Source: CAZAPO01 sp044841755 (GTDB lineage Bacteria > Bacteroidota > Bacteroidia > Flavobacteriales > Flavobacteriaceae). From it: a stretch of 64,000 nt of DNA. Below are positions 42,784-51,872 of this stretch, piece after piece. The translations under genes and the position numbers were made by a program. How positions within the stretch are numbered: position 1 is the first letter of the stretch; each line of letters starts with the position of its first letter. The stretch lies in the NCBI GenBank assembly GCA_044841755.1, contig JAXOFM010000001.1:1054001-1118000 (forward strand). Direction: 5' to 3'. The notes beneath the pieces are model-generated. The model was not told the origin of the DNA. It made no database searches and was given only the letters and a program-made list of their open reading frames with translations.

Positions 42784-42822
42784 AAAAGTCATTTTTATTG
42801 CAAAAAAATGGCTTTTTTTTAT
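42784..42822 (+). terminator. terminator after ppa
   Basis: AAAAGTCATTTTT and AAAAATGGCTTTT pair with one G-T around ATTGCAA and run into T. Moderately strong, AT-rich. Confidence 0.6.
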
Positions 42823-42880
42823 ATGCTTTATTTTACTATTTTTAGCGGATTCAAAAAATAAACAACAAAATAACTAACAA

Positions 42881-45277
42881 ATGGAATTATTAGTAAAATT
42901 TTTACCTGCTTTTGGTGTCTTAGCTTTACTATTCGTTTTCGCAAAAAACGCATGGGTATCTAAGCAAGAGGTTGGTGATGACAAGATGGCTAGAATTGCC
43001 AAAAATATTGCTGATGGAGCAATGTCTTTCTTAAAAGCTGAATATAAAATTCTTTCAGTTTTTGTAATTGCTGTAGCAATCTTGTTATACTTTAAAGGAC
43101 AGTCTGAAGCTGGTTCTAATGGTATGGTTGCCGTATCATTTATAGTTGGAGCTATTTGTTCTGCACTTGCTGGATTCATTGGAATGAAAGTAGCCACAAA
43201 GGCAAACGTTAGAACTACTAATGCTGCAAGACAATCATTAGGAAAGGCATTAGAGGTAGCTTTTGCTGGAGGTGCTGTAATGGGACTTGGTGTAGTTGGA
43301 TTAGGTGTTCTTGGTTTAAGTGGACTGTTTATGATTTATAGTGGACAAGGATGGGAAATTTCAGAAGTACTTAATGTATTATCTGGATTCTCATTAGGAG
43401 CTTCATCAATAGCATTATTTGCACGTGTTGGTGGTGGTATCTATACAAAAGCTGCAGACGTTGGTGCTGACCTTGTAGGTAAAGTTGAAGCTGGTATTCC
43501 AGAAGATCATCCATTAAACCCAGCTACTATCGCAGATAACGTTGGTGATAATGTTGGAGACGTTGCTGGTATGGGAGCAGACCTTTTCGAGTCTTATGTT
43601 GGATCTATCATTGGTACCATGGTACTTGGAGCATTAATTATAACTCCAGAATTTGATGGTTTAGGTGCTGTGTATTTACCATTAGCACTAGCAGCTGTTG
43701 GTATTGTAATGTCAATTATAGGAACATTCTTTGTAAAAGTAAAAGAAGGCGGTTCACCACATGCTGCTTTAAATATTGGTGAGTTTGGATCTGCTGGATT
43801 AATGTTGGTTGCTTCTTACTTTTTAATTAACGGATTCATTCCTGCTGAAGCTACCGCTGAATTATCATATGGAGCTATGGGAGTATTTTATGCTACAATC
43901 GCTGGTTTAGTTGCTGGTTTAGCTGTAGGTAAAGTAACCGAATATTATACAGGTACAGGAACAAAGCCAGTAAACTCTATTGTAAAGCAATCTGAAACTG
44001 GTTCTGCTACAAATATTATTGCTGGTTTAGGTGTTGGAATGATGTCTACGGCAATTCCAATCATATTAATTGCTGCTGCAATTTTAGTATCTCATCACTT
44101 TGCTGGATTATATGGTATTGCAATTGCTGCTGTTGGTATGCTTGCAAACACAGGTATTCAATTAGCTGTTGATGCTTACGGACCAATTTCTGATAACGCT
44201 GGTGGTATTGCTGAGATGAGTGAATTACCAAGTGAAGTACGTGAGCGTACAGATAAATTAGATGCTGTTGGAAACACAACTGCTGCTATTGGTAAAGGAT
44301 TTGCAATTGCTTCTGCTGCGTTAACTGCCTTAGCATTATTTGCTGCTTTTATGAAGACTGCAGGTGTTACAGCTATTGACGTGTCTCAACCAAAAATTAT
44401 GGCTGGATTATTAGTTGGTGGAATGTTACCATTTGTATTCTCTGCTTTGTCAATGAACGCGGTAGGTCGCGCTGCAATGGCAATGATCGAAGAGGTACGT
44501 CGTCAGTTTAGAGATATTCCTGCTTTAAGAGCTGCTCTTGATGTAATGAATAAGTACGACTCAGATATGTCTAAAGCTTCTGAAGAAGATAGAAAAACAT
44601 TTGATGCTGCTGATGGTGTTGCAGAATATGATAAGTGTGTTGAAATTTCAACAAAAGCTTCAATTAAAGAAATGGTTGCTCCAGGTGTATTAGCAATTGT
44701 TGTTCCTGTAGCAATCGGATTTATTGGAGGTGCTGAAATGCTAGGAGGTTTACTTGCAGGTGTTACCACTTGTGGTGTACTTATGGCAATCTTCCAATCT
44801 AACGCTGGAGGTGCTTGGGATAACGCTAAGAAAATGATCGAAGAACAAGGACGTAAAGGAACAGACGCTCATAAAGCTGCTGTTGTAGGTGATACAGTTG
44901 GAGATCCGTTTAAAGATACTTCTGGACCATCATTAAACATCCTTTTAAAGTTAATGTCTGTTGTTGCATTAGTTATTGCTCCAAGTATCGCTTTAGATAG
45001 TGCTGAAGCTATGGCTTATGCAGAAGAAGCTCATAGAACTGAAATTAAGAAAGAAGTTTCAGTGAAGATGGAGAAGAATGATGATGATACTGTGAAAGCT
45101 ATTGTAACAACTACAACTACTGAAAATGGAGAAACTACTACTGAAGACAAAGTTTTTGAAGGAACTGAGGAAGAGGTTAAAGCTAAGCTTGATGCTCTAA
45201 AGGAAGTTGAGGTAGAAGTTGAAGGAAAGAAAAAAGTAGTTAAAAAGGTGATTGAAGAAGTAGAAGAAACAAAGTAA
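42881..45277 (+). CDS. hppA: membrane-bound ion-translocating pyrophosphatase HppA
   Basis: A 798-residue polytopic enzyme that couples pyrophosphate hydrolysis to Na+ and/or H+ pumping. The catalytic segments are plain: GGGIYTKAADVGADLVGKVE, GIPEDHPLNPATIADNVGDN, GDVAGMGADLFESYVGS, DAYGPISDNAGGIAEMS and GDTVGDPFKDTSGPSLNIL. GNTTAAIGKG carries Ala at the position typical of K+-stimulated enzymes (the K+-independent class has Lys). The last ~75 residues (from about 722) are an extra hydrophilic Lys/Glu/Thr tail. It sits 117 bp after ppa. Confidence 0.94.
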   Translation: MELLVKFLPAFGVLALLFVFAKNAWVSKQEVGDDKMARIAKNIADGAMSFLKAEYKILSVFVIAVAILLYFKGQSEAGSNGMVAVSFIVGAICSALAGFIGMKVATKANVRTTNAARQSLGKALEVAFAGGAVMGLGVVGLGVLGLSGLFMIYSGQGWEISEVLNVLSGFSLGASSIALFARVGGGIYTKAADVGADLVGKVEAGIPEDHPLNPATIADNVGDNVGDVAGMGADLFESYVGSIIGTMVLGALIITPEFDGLGAVYLPLALAAVGIVMSIIGTFFVKVKEGGSPHAALNIGEFGSAGLMLVASYFLINGFIPAEATAELSYGAMGVFYATIAGLVAGLAVGKVTEYYTGTGTKPVNSIVKQSETGSATNIIAGLGVGMMSTAIPIILIAAAILVSHHFAGLYGIAIAAVGMLANTGIQLAVDAYGPISDNAGGIAEMSELPSEVRERTDKLDAVGNTTAAIGKGFAIASAALTALALFAAFMKTAGVTAIDVSQPKIMAGLLVGGMLPFVFSALSMNAVGRAAMAMIEEVRRQFRDIPALRAALDVMNKYDSDMSKASEEDRKTFDAADGVAEYDKCVEISTKASIKEMVAPGVLAIVVPVAIGFIGGAEMLGGLLAGVTTCGVLMAIFQSNAGGAWDNAKKMIEEQGRKGTDAHKAAVVGDTVGDPFKDTSGPSLNILLKLMSVVALVIAPSIALDSAEAMAYAEEAHRTEIKKEVSVKMEKNDDDTVKAIVTTTTTENGETTTEDKVFEGTEEEVKAKLDALKEVEVEVEGKKKVVKKVIEEVEETK

Positions 45278-45300
45278 ATACCTTCTTTAATTTATAATAT

Positions 45301-45328
45301 AAACCACGCCATTGGCGTGGTTTTTTTG
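45301..45328 (+). terminator. terminator after hppA
   Basis: A perfect 10-bp stem AAACCACGCC / GGCGTGGTTT around ATT, followed by T7. Confidence 0.92.
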
Positions 45329-45361
45329 TTAGATAAAATATGTAATTTCATAATCTAAATT

Positions 45362-46462
45362 ATGCTTTATATGAAACTCAAAATTTTTATTGTCATACTG
45401 CTTCTAAGCTCATTTTCTATTTATGGACAGAATGATACTTCTGATACTACTCAAAAGGTAATTTTAATAACTCTTGATGGTTTTAGGTGGCAAGAATTAT
45501 TTGGTGGTGTAGATTCAGTTTTAATGGAAAGCGATAAATATACAAGTGGTAAGGATGAAATAAAAAGTAGATTTTGGAGAGCATCAAAAGAAGAAAGTAG
45601 AAAGGCGCTTATGCCTTTTGTATGGAGTAAAGTTGAAGAAATAGGGCAAATACACGGAAATAGAAATTTAGGAAGTAAAGTAGACTTGGTTAACAAACAT
45701 TGGTTTTCTTATCCGGGCTATAATGAAATACTTTCAGGTATTGTTGACGATGAACGTATTGATAGTAATAATAAAATTCCTAACCCAAATAAGACAGTTC
45801 TTGAATTAGCAAATGAAGATGAAAGATATAGAGGAAAAGTTGCTGCTTTTGCTAGTTGGGATGTGTTTCCTTTCATTGTTAACGAAGAAAGAAGTGGAGT
45901 GCCAGTAAACGCAGGTTTTGAGTTGGCAAAAGGCGATAACCTTACTAAAAATGAACTGTATTTAAACAAACTACAACAAGCAACTCCTAGTCCTTGGAGC
46001 ACTGTTAGATTGGATGTTTTTGCACATCATTTTGCAATAGAATATCTTCAAAAGGAAAAGCCTAATTTAGTTTATATTGCTTATGGTGAAACTGATGATT
46101 TTGCTCATAATGGAGACTATGATGCCTACTTGAAATCGGCTAATGTGACCGATGGTTTTATAAAAGAACTTTGGAGCTTTGTGGAAAATGATCCTTACTA
46201 TAAGGGGCAAACCACGATTATCATTACTACAGATCACGGCCGTGGAACAGAACCAATTGATACATGGAGAGGACATGGAGCAAGTGTAAATGGTGCAGAT
46301 GAGGTTTGGATTATAGCCTTTGGAAAAGAGATAAAACCTGAAGGAGAAATTCAATCTAACTCTCAGCACTATTCTAATCAAATAGCAGCATCTGTTGCTA
46401 AACTTTTAGGAATAACATTTAATCAGGGAGGTAAAGTTTTAGATTTTATTGGCAGAAAATAA
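45362..46462 (+). CDS. exported alkaline-phosphatase-superfamily phosphodiesterase/phosphatase
   Basis: A 366-residue protein with a signal peptide (KIFIVILLLSSFSIYGQ; a second ATG at 45371 is equally good as start). Metal-site blocks of the alkaline phosphatase / nucleotide-pyrophosphatase fold are visible: ILITLDGFRWQE (first Asp), HWFSYPGYNEILSG (candidate nucleophile Ser), YGETDDFAHNGDYDAY, and ITTDHGRG with GHGAS. The substrate cannot be told. It is flanked by terminators, so it stands alone. Confidence 0.75.
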   Translation: MLYMKLKIFIVILLLSSFSIYGQNDTSDTTQKVILITLDGFRWQELFGGVDSVLMESDKYTSGKDEIKSRFWRASKEESRKALMPFVWSKVEEIGQIHGNRNLGSKVDLVNKHWFSYPGYNEILSGIVDDERIDSNNKIPNPNKTVLELANEDERYRGKVAAFASWDVFPFIVNEERSGVPVNAGFELAKGDNLTKNELYLNKLQQATPSPWSTVRLDVFAHHFAIEYLQKEKPNLVYIAYGETDDFAHNGDYDAYLKSANVTDGFIKELWSFVENDPYYKGQTTIIITTDHGRGTEPIDTWRGHGASVNGADEVWIIAFGKEIKPEGEIQSNSQHYSNQIAASVAKLLGITFNQGGKVLDFIGRK

Positions 46463-46487
46463 AAAAGCCTCCATTTGGAGGCTTTTT
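46463..46487. terminator. bidirectional terminator
   Basis: AAAAGCCTCC and GGAGGCTTTT pair perfectly around ATTT, with A and T runs on both sides. It lies between convergent genes. Confidence 0.9.
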
Positions 46488-46503
46488 AGTTATTAGAAAT
46501 GCT

Positions 46504-49002
46504 TTATTTCTTTTTAGGTTTAGCTCTATTCATTTCGGTCATGTCAACACTTGTAGCCTCAACACCTAATAAGTGCTTACTAAAATAGTCTGCTTTCATC
46601 CAGAAGAAATACTCAGTCATATTTCCAAAACCATGACGTTGTCCAGGCATTAACATAAAGTCAAAACGTTTGTTAGCTTTTATCAATGCATTTGCCATTC
46701 TAATGGTTCCTCCAGGATGTACATTGTTATCTACGTCACCTGTCGTTAGTAACAATTTACCTTTTAAATTTCCAGCTAAAGACTGATTCTTGTCAATCAT
46801 ATATTTATACTTGATGTTCCCTTCTGCATCTTTTTCTTCTTTAATACCATGATGTGTTTCGCTCCACCAGCTATTATAAATAGAGTTGTCATGATTCCCA
46901 GCTGAAGAAACTGCTACATCAAAGAAATCAGGATATACTAACATTGCAGCTGTTGACATGAATCCTCCACCAGAGTGACCAAAGATTCCAACCTTTTCAA
47001 TATCGATATAATCGTATTTATCAGCCAATTGTTCAGCAACATATTTTTTATCGGCTAAACCATAATCTCTTAGGTTTCCATATCCATAAGTATGATACCA
47101 TTTAGATCTTGCTGGATGCCCTCCTCTGTTACCAAGAGTGATTACGATAAATCCAACTTGAGCCATTCTATCAGTTCGGTTCATACGAGCAGAGAACGAT
47201 TTACTTACAGCCTCTGTTTGTGGTCCAGGATATACATATTCAATAAGTGGATACTTCTTGTTCTCATCAAAATCAAAAGGTTTATACATCACACCATAAA
47301 TGTCAGTAATTCCATCATCCGCTTTCATTTTAAAAGGCTCTGGGAATTTATAACCAGAAGCCATTAGCTGGGAAAGGTCAGCTTCTTCAAGTTTCATTAC
47401 TAATCCACCACTACTATTTCTTAGTTCAGATTGTGGAACTGTATTCACTCTTGAATAGTTGCTTACAAAATATTTTCTGGAGTCTGATACACTTACCGAA
47501 GTATTAAAATCTCCAGCATTTAGGTTTTTTAATCCGGTTCCGTTAAGATTAATCTTGTACAAATGAGCATAATAAGGATCAATACTCTTGTCAACACCGT
47601 TAGCGGTAAAATAAACAGTACGTTCACTTTCGTTTATACCTTGAAAAGTATCTACGTGATATTCGCCAGAAGTAACTTGACGTTTTAAATTGCCTTGAGT
47701 GTCATATAAATAATAGTGTCCCCAGCCATCACGTTCAGACCAAAATAACATTTCACTTTCGTTGTTAAAAAGCCTAATCGCCTTTCCACGATTTTCGATA
47801 TATACATTCGAGTGTTCGTTAATTAATGTGGAAACTTCACCTGTGTTAATATCAGCAACATGAACGTCTAAGCGTTTTCTGTCTCTGCTAATAGTGTTAA
47901 AATAGATCTTTCCTTTTTTAGATAATAATAAGCGAGGCTTGTGTTTGCTTGGATCGTTTTTCTTATAGGAATGGCCATAAATACTAACACTTTGCTGAAC
48001 AGTTGTATCTAATTTTATTTCTGTTTGACTCTTGGTAGGAATATCAAATATCTCAACATAAGTCTTATAGAATTCCTGCTCTCCAGCCATATGATACTTA
48101 TACGTTTCTAATGTTGGTCTGTCATTAGCAGTAGTATTAATGACCCAAAGGTCGTCAATATGTCTTGAATCGGTTTTTTGATAGATAAACTTCTTGGAAT
48201 CATGAGACCAAAATCCAAAAATTCCTTTTCTATCGTCTTTCTTTTTTTCTTTATCAATGTTATTTTGACCTCGACCACCACTACCATAACCGAAGTGTTC
48301 TACACCATCAGTAGTCCATTGGTGTTCAACAATTGTTGAGTCTTTTTCATCTTCAATAGCTTTAAGGAAGTTTTCTTTGTCCATCCAATAAAGATTATGA
48401 TGCTTGGAGAATAAGACTATAGAACTATCAGGAGCAACATTTGCCCAACGCATTCTTTTTTCATCTTCATTTTCATTGTCAATGATCGTTAAGCCATTTC
48501 CGCCCAAACGATATTCAAGGTGATACACCTTTTTTTCCATTTTTGGTTTCTTCTTTTTCTTTGCCTTCGTAGTGTCCTTTTTCTTTTCTTTAGCCTCGAC
48601 TTCTTCATTAGAAGTTACCCTGAATCTAATTGCAGTATTATTCTTTACAAATTCAAAACTGAACCTAGGTAAGTGTTTTGCTTCGTATGGGTCTTTAGTA
48701 ATCTCACTTAGCCATTTAGCCATTTTTGCATTGTCAAATAGCTTTGCCCTTGTACGTCTGTCTGGATCAACGATGTAATAGTTAGAACCTTCGGTCGTTT
48801 TGTACTGATACCAAAATTTATTTCCAGTATTTAACCAGTTTGGAAAAACTGATGTTGAATGTACCATTTTGCCGATTTGCTCTGGTGAGTATCTTGAAGC
48901 TAATCTGTAATTAGGTTCTGGTGTTTGATCTTCAGAATTGTCTTGTGCAGAAATGAGGGTCGTACTTAGCATTAAACTAAGTAGAAGTATTATTTTTCTC
49001 AT
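46504..49002 (-). CDS. S9 family prolyl oligopeptidase / DPP-IV-like peptidase
   Basis: An 832-residue exported serine peptidase with a signal peptide (ending TTLISAQD). An N-terminal beta-propeller region precedes the alpha/beta-hydrolase domain. The catalytic triad is visible: Ser in GIFGHSGGGFMST, Asp in TTGDVDNNVHPGG, His in GQRHGFG. The DPP-IV-type block YPLIEYVYPGPQ starts the hydrolase. At about residues 135-158 a Lys-rich insertion (EAKEKKKDTTKAKKKKK) interrupts the propeller. It probably acts on proline-containing peptides in the periplasm. Confidence 0.9.
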   Translation of the reverse strand: MRKIILLLSLMLSTTLISAQDNSEDQTPEPNYRLASRYSPEQIGKMVHSTSVFPNWLNTGNKFWYQYKTTEGSNYYIVDPDRRTRAKLFDNAKMAKWLSEITKDPYEAKHLPRFSFEFVKNNTAIRFRVTSNEEVEAKEKKKDTTKAKKKKKPKMEKKVYHLEYRLGGNGLTIIDNENEDEKRMRWANVAPDSSIVLFSKHHNLYWMDKENFLKAIEDEKDSTIVEHQWTTDGVEHFGYGSGGRGQNNIDKEKKKDDRKGIFGFWSHDSKKFIYQKTDSRHIDDLWVINTTANDRPTLETYKYHMAGEQEFYKTYVEIFDIPTKSQTEIKLDTTVQQSVSIYGHSYKKNDPSKHKPRLLLSKKGKIYFNTISRDRKRLDVHVADINTGEVSTLINEHSNVYIENRGKAIRLFNNESEMLFWSERDGWGHYYLYDTQGNLKRQVTSGEYHVDTFQGINESERTVYFTANGVDKSIDPYYAHLYKINLNGTGLKNLNAGDFNTSVSVSDSRKYFVSNYSRVNTVPQSELRNSSGGLVMKLEEADLSQLMASGYKFPEPFKMKADDGITDIYGVMYKPFDFDENKKYPLIEYVYPGPQTEAVSKSFSARMNRTDRMAQVGFIVITLGNRGGHPARSKWYHTYGYGNLRDYGLADKKYVAEQLADKYDYIDIEKVGIFGHSGGGFMSTAAMLVYPDFFDVAVSSAGNHDNSIYNSWWSETHHGIKEEKDAEGNIKYKYMIDKNQSLAGNLKGKLLLTTGDVDNNVHPGGTIRMANALIKANKRFDFMLMPGQRHGFGNMTEYFFWMKADYFSKHLLGVEATSVDMTEMNRAKPKKK

Positions 49003-49146
49003 TATATTAAGTTGTTTGTGGTTGTTAATAATTGTCTGTAGTACAGTTGAGGAGCTACCTTAGTCAATTTTACAGTAAAAAATAATTTTGACTTCTAAAG
49101 TAATAAATACCTTGAAACAACTTAATGTTTTTGCAAAGAAATAGAA

Positions 49147-49677
49147 TTAATTAATCCGTTTTAGGTTATAAACTCTAGTTAGCTGTGTTGTAGTTGTGGT
49201 ACCATCAGCTTCTGTTTCGGTTTCATGCGAGTTAATCGAAAACTCCATGGTGTCTTCGGTTAGCTCAGAAATGTAACAACGAATATTATTCCCTTCAATT
49301 TCTAAAGTAACTTGATGTCCCGTTCTATCCCAAATACCTGCTTCATCCGCTGTTAAATCTCCAAAATAAATAATTTCTTGACCATTGTCTTGTGTAATGA
49401 AATGATCAACAAAAAAAGAACCATTTAGAGAATAATTGTTCGGACTTTCTGTAAATGACATTGTAATGTTAAGATTCCAGCCAAATCCTCTAAAGCGAGT
49501 TATATCATGGTCGTTTTGAAAAATAGAGGTTGTTACTCCCTCATATTCATATTTTTCAACATTCCAAACTCCAGCAAGTTTTCCACTGGTGTCACTTTCA
49601 TCAATTTCAAAGTCCTTAGAGCAACCGAAATTGAAAATTAAAAGAATAATTAGTGTGGTTTTATATAGCTTTTTCAT
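49147..49677 (-). CDS. lipocalin-like hypothetical lipoprotein
   Basis: A 176-residue lipoprotein (MKKLYKTTLIILLIFNFGC). The mature part begins SGKLAGVWNVEKYEYEG and continues with alternating beta strands ending TTTTTQLTRVYNLKRIN, a pattern like lipocalin-type domains common in Flavobacteriaceae. No ligand or function is known. It is downstream of the dNK gene on the same strand (85 bp). Confidence 0.55.
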   Translation of the reverse strand: MKKLYKTTLIILLIFNFGCSKDFEIDESDTSGKLAGVWNVEKYEYEGVTTSIFQNDHDITRFRGFGWNLNITMSFTESPNNYSLNGSFFVDHFITQDNGQEIIYFGDLTADEAGIWDRTGHQVTLEIEGNNIRCYISELTEDTMEFSINSHETETEADGTTTTTQLTRVYNLKRIN

Positions 49678-49762
49678 AGCATTATTGTTTAAATGCTACT
49701 ACAATATAGCTCAAAATCAGATAAAAAGGAAAAATTTTAACAAACTCATAAGAGTTTGTCTT

Positions 49763-50377
49763 TTAAAAAAGACCGTGAATTTCAGCGTCAATTTTATTGA
49801 TGATACTACCAAGATCTTCCGGATTATCCACAAAGTCGAGATCATCAACATCAATAATAAGAAGCTGGCCTTTCTCATAACCATGTATCCAAGCTTCATA
49901 TCGTTCGTTAAGGCGACTTAAGTAATCTATACTAATGGAGTTTTCATAATCACGTCCACGCTTATGTATCTGATTTACCAGATTTGGGATAGAACTACGT
50001 AAATAGATTAAAAGATCAGGACCCTGCACCAACGATTCCATCAACTCAAATAATGACGAATAGTTGCTAAAATCTCTATTGGTCATTAAACCCATTGCAT
50101 GTAAGTTAGGAGCAAAAATATGAGCATCCTCGTAGATAGTCCTGTCTTGAATAATATCTTTACCACTTTGACGAATTTGCAATACTTGGCGAAAACGACT
50201 GTTTAAGAAATATACTTGTAAATTAAAACTCCAACGCTCCATTTGGTTGTAGAAATCATCTAAATAGGGATTGTCTACAACATCCTCTAATTGAGCTTCC
50301 CATTTATAGTGTTTTGCAAGTAATTTTGTGAGCGTAGTTTTTCCTGCGCCTATATTTCCAGCAATTGCAACGTGCAT
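49763..50377 (-). CDS. stand-alone deoxynucleoside kinase
   Basis: A 204-residue kinase that phosphorylates deoxynucleosides from ATP. P-loop AGNIGAGKTT (residues 6-15), LEDVVDNPYLDDF with the catalytic acid, a canonical D-R-T motif at about 78-80 (IIQDRTIYED), and the lid HKRGRDYENSI. The FolK-fused kinase at 4503-5639 lacks this D-R-T motif, so the two paralogues differ in the active site. It is the last gene of the HK-RR operon, 4 bp after the preceding ORF. Confidence 0.92.
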   Translation of the reverse strand: MHVAIAGNIGAGKTTLTKLLAKHYKWEAQLEDVVDNPYLDDFYNQMERWSFNLQVYFLNSRFRQVLQIRQSGKDIIQDRTIYEDAHIFAPNLHAMGLMTNRDFSNYSSLFELMESLVQGPDLLIYLRSSIPNLVNQIHKRGRDYENSISIDYLSRLNERYEAWIHGYEKGQLLIIDVDDLDFVDNPEDLGSIINKIDAEIHGLF

Positions 50378-50381
50378 AGTT

Positions 50382-51161
50382 TTAATCAGTTATTAGTTGG
50401 TAACGATGTAAAAATTCGTGATCGTAAATATACAAGGTTTCATTGGTTACAAAAAACTGATTTATTAACAATTCCGGAAGTTTAATTGGTATAGTTTCTT
50501 CCTTATTTTTAGGTAAAAAATAAAGTAAATTTTTCCTTTGAAGAACGAGATTCCCACGAACCTGCTTTAAACTGGAGAATCCCATGTTTTTAATTTTTCT
50601 AACAACAACTCCAAAGTAATTAATGCAATAAATAAACTGGTCTGTGAGCACCCAGCAATTATTATAATCACTATCCAAACTTTTTACTTTTCCAGTAATT
50701 GGTAACGAGGTGAGAATAGTTTTTAGTGAAATAAAATCAAACAATTCTAACTGTCTGGTATTTTCATTGAATAACCAAATATTGTTATTGTAAGCAGTAG
50801 AGATATGACTTATTATGCGTTGCGGTTGCAATTGATTGAAGTAAACCTTAGTAATTTCGGCTAATCTATTATCTAAAATTACCGCAGTATTAAAATCTTG
50901 GTAAAATAGATTAATCTTTAATGGGTTAAGAACGTCGACTGATGAAAGTTCTCCAAGTTGCACATTACTGTATGAAAGGTTACCATAACGAGCTTTTAAG
51001 GTGAACTCATTATCTATAATAAAATATTCTTGATCAAAATTGTCAATACTTACATATTCACTAACTTGAATACTGTTTTTGTCAATAAAATTAGTTTCAA
51101 TAGTTGATTGAGACCAGACAAATACCGACATTAAAAAGAAAAAATATTTTATGAATTGCAT
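50382..51161 (-). CDS. secreted hypothetical protein, beta-propeller-like
   Basis: A 259-residue protein with a signal peptide (MQFIKYFFFLMSVFVWSQ). The mature part is beta-rich with repeated short strands (NNIWLFNENTRQLELFDF, NNCWVLTDQFIYCINYFG, KNLLYFLPKNKEE, NETLYIYDHEFLHRYQ), which suggests a small propeller. I do not recognise a named family. It lies between the response regulator (30 bp) and the dNK gene (4 bp), clearly in the same operon. No function is proposed. Confidence 0.65.
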   Translation of the reverse strand: MQFIKYFFFLMSVFVWSQSTIETNFIDKNSIQVSEYVSIDNFDQEYFIIDNEFTLKARYGNLSYSNVQLGELSSVDVLNPLKINLFYQDFNTAVILDNRLAEITKVYFNQLQPQRIISHISTAYNNNIWLFNENTRQLELFDFISLKTILTSLPITGKVKSLDSDYNNCWVLTDQFIYCINYFGVVVRKIKNMGFSSLKQVRGNLVLQRKNLLYFLPKNKEETIPIKLPELLINQFFVTNETLYIYDHEFLHRYQLITD

Positions 51162-51191
51162 TTGGTTAAAGCTACAAAAATCAAACCAATT

Positions 51192-51872
51192 CTAACCAAT
51201 TAGCTTGTAACCAAAACCACGAACATTTACTATTTGAAGTGTGCTATCTGCTTTTATTTTTTTTCTGAGCTTGGTGATATAAACGTCCATACTTCTAGCG
51301 GTAAAAAAATCGTCCGTTCCCCAAAGTTTATTAAGTATAAGTGATCTATCAAGTACTTCATTCTTGTTCTTGATAAGGTGAAATAACAAATGAGCTTCTC
51401 TATGTGTTAGTTGTACTTTTTCTTCTTCTTGATACTGTAGTGTTTGCTTTGGAAAATCGAAAGTGAAGTCACCAATCTTTAGTATTTCTGTACTCTTTTG
51501 AAGCTTGGTCCTGTTAAGTAGATTATGAATTCTTACGATAAGCTCCTCCATACTAAAAGGTTTTTTTAAATAATCATTTCCACCAATAGTAAACCCTTCA
51601 ACCACATCTTGAGTTTGCGATTTAGCTGTTAAAAAGATAATGGGAATGGAATCGTCTTCCATTCTTATTTCCTTGGCTAAAGTAAAACCATCTTTTTTTG
51701 GCATCATTACATCGAGCACCAATAGTTCTGGTTTATCAGTTTTGTAAACATGATAGGCTTTTTCGCCATTTTCGCATAACAAGACATTAAAATCTCTGGT
51801 CTCCAGACTTTCTTTAATGATCTGTCCTAATGCTGGCTCATCTTCAGCTAATAATATAGTAGTCTTACTCAT
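51192..51872 (-). CDS. OmpR-family response regulator
   Basis: A 226-residue transcription factor. Receiver domain residues 1-120 with the phospho-acceptor Asp in LLVLDVMMPKKDGFTL, acidic pocket LLAEDEPA and the Lys of YLKKPFSMEEL. Winged-helix DNA-binding domain from about 130 (LTHREAHLLFHLIKNKNEVLDR, MDVYITKLRKKIKAD, NVRGFGYKL). The start overlaps the sensor kinase end by 8 bp. The likely target is the repeat array at 53407-53455. The HK/RR architecture resembles RprX/RprY-type Bacteroidota pairs. Confidence 0.94.
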   Translation of the reverse strand: MSKTTILLAEDEPALGQIIKESLETRDFNVLLCENGEKAYHVYKTDKPELLVLDVMMPKKDGFTLAKEIRMEDDSIPIIFLTAKSQTQDVVEGFTIGGNDYLKKPFSMEELIVRIHNLLNRTKLQKSTEILKIGDFTFDFPKQTLQYQEEEKVQLTHREAHLLFHLIKNKNEVLDRSLILNKLWGTDDFFTARSMDVYITKLRKKIKADSTLQIVNVRGFGYKLIG

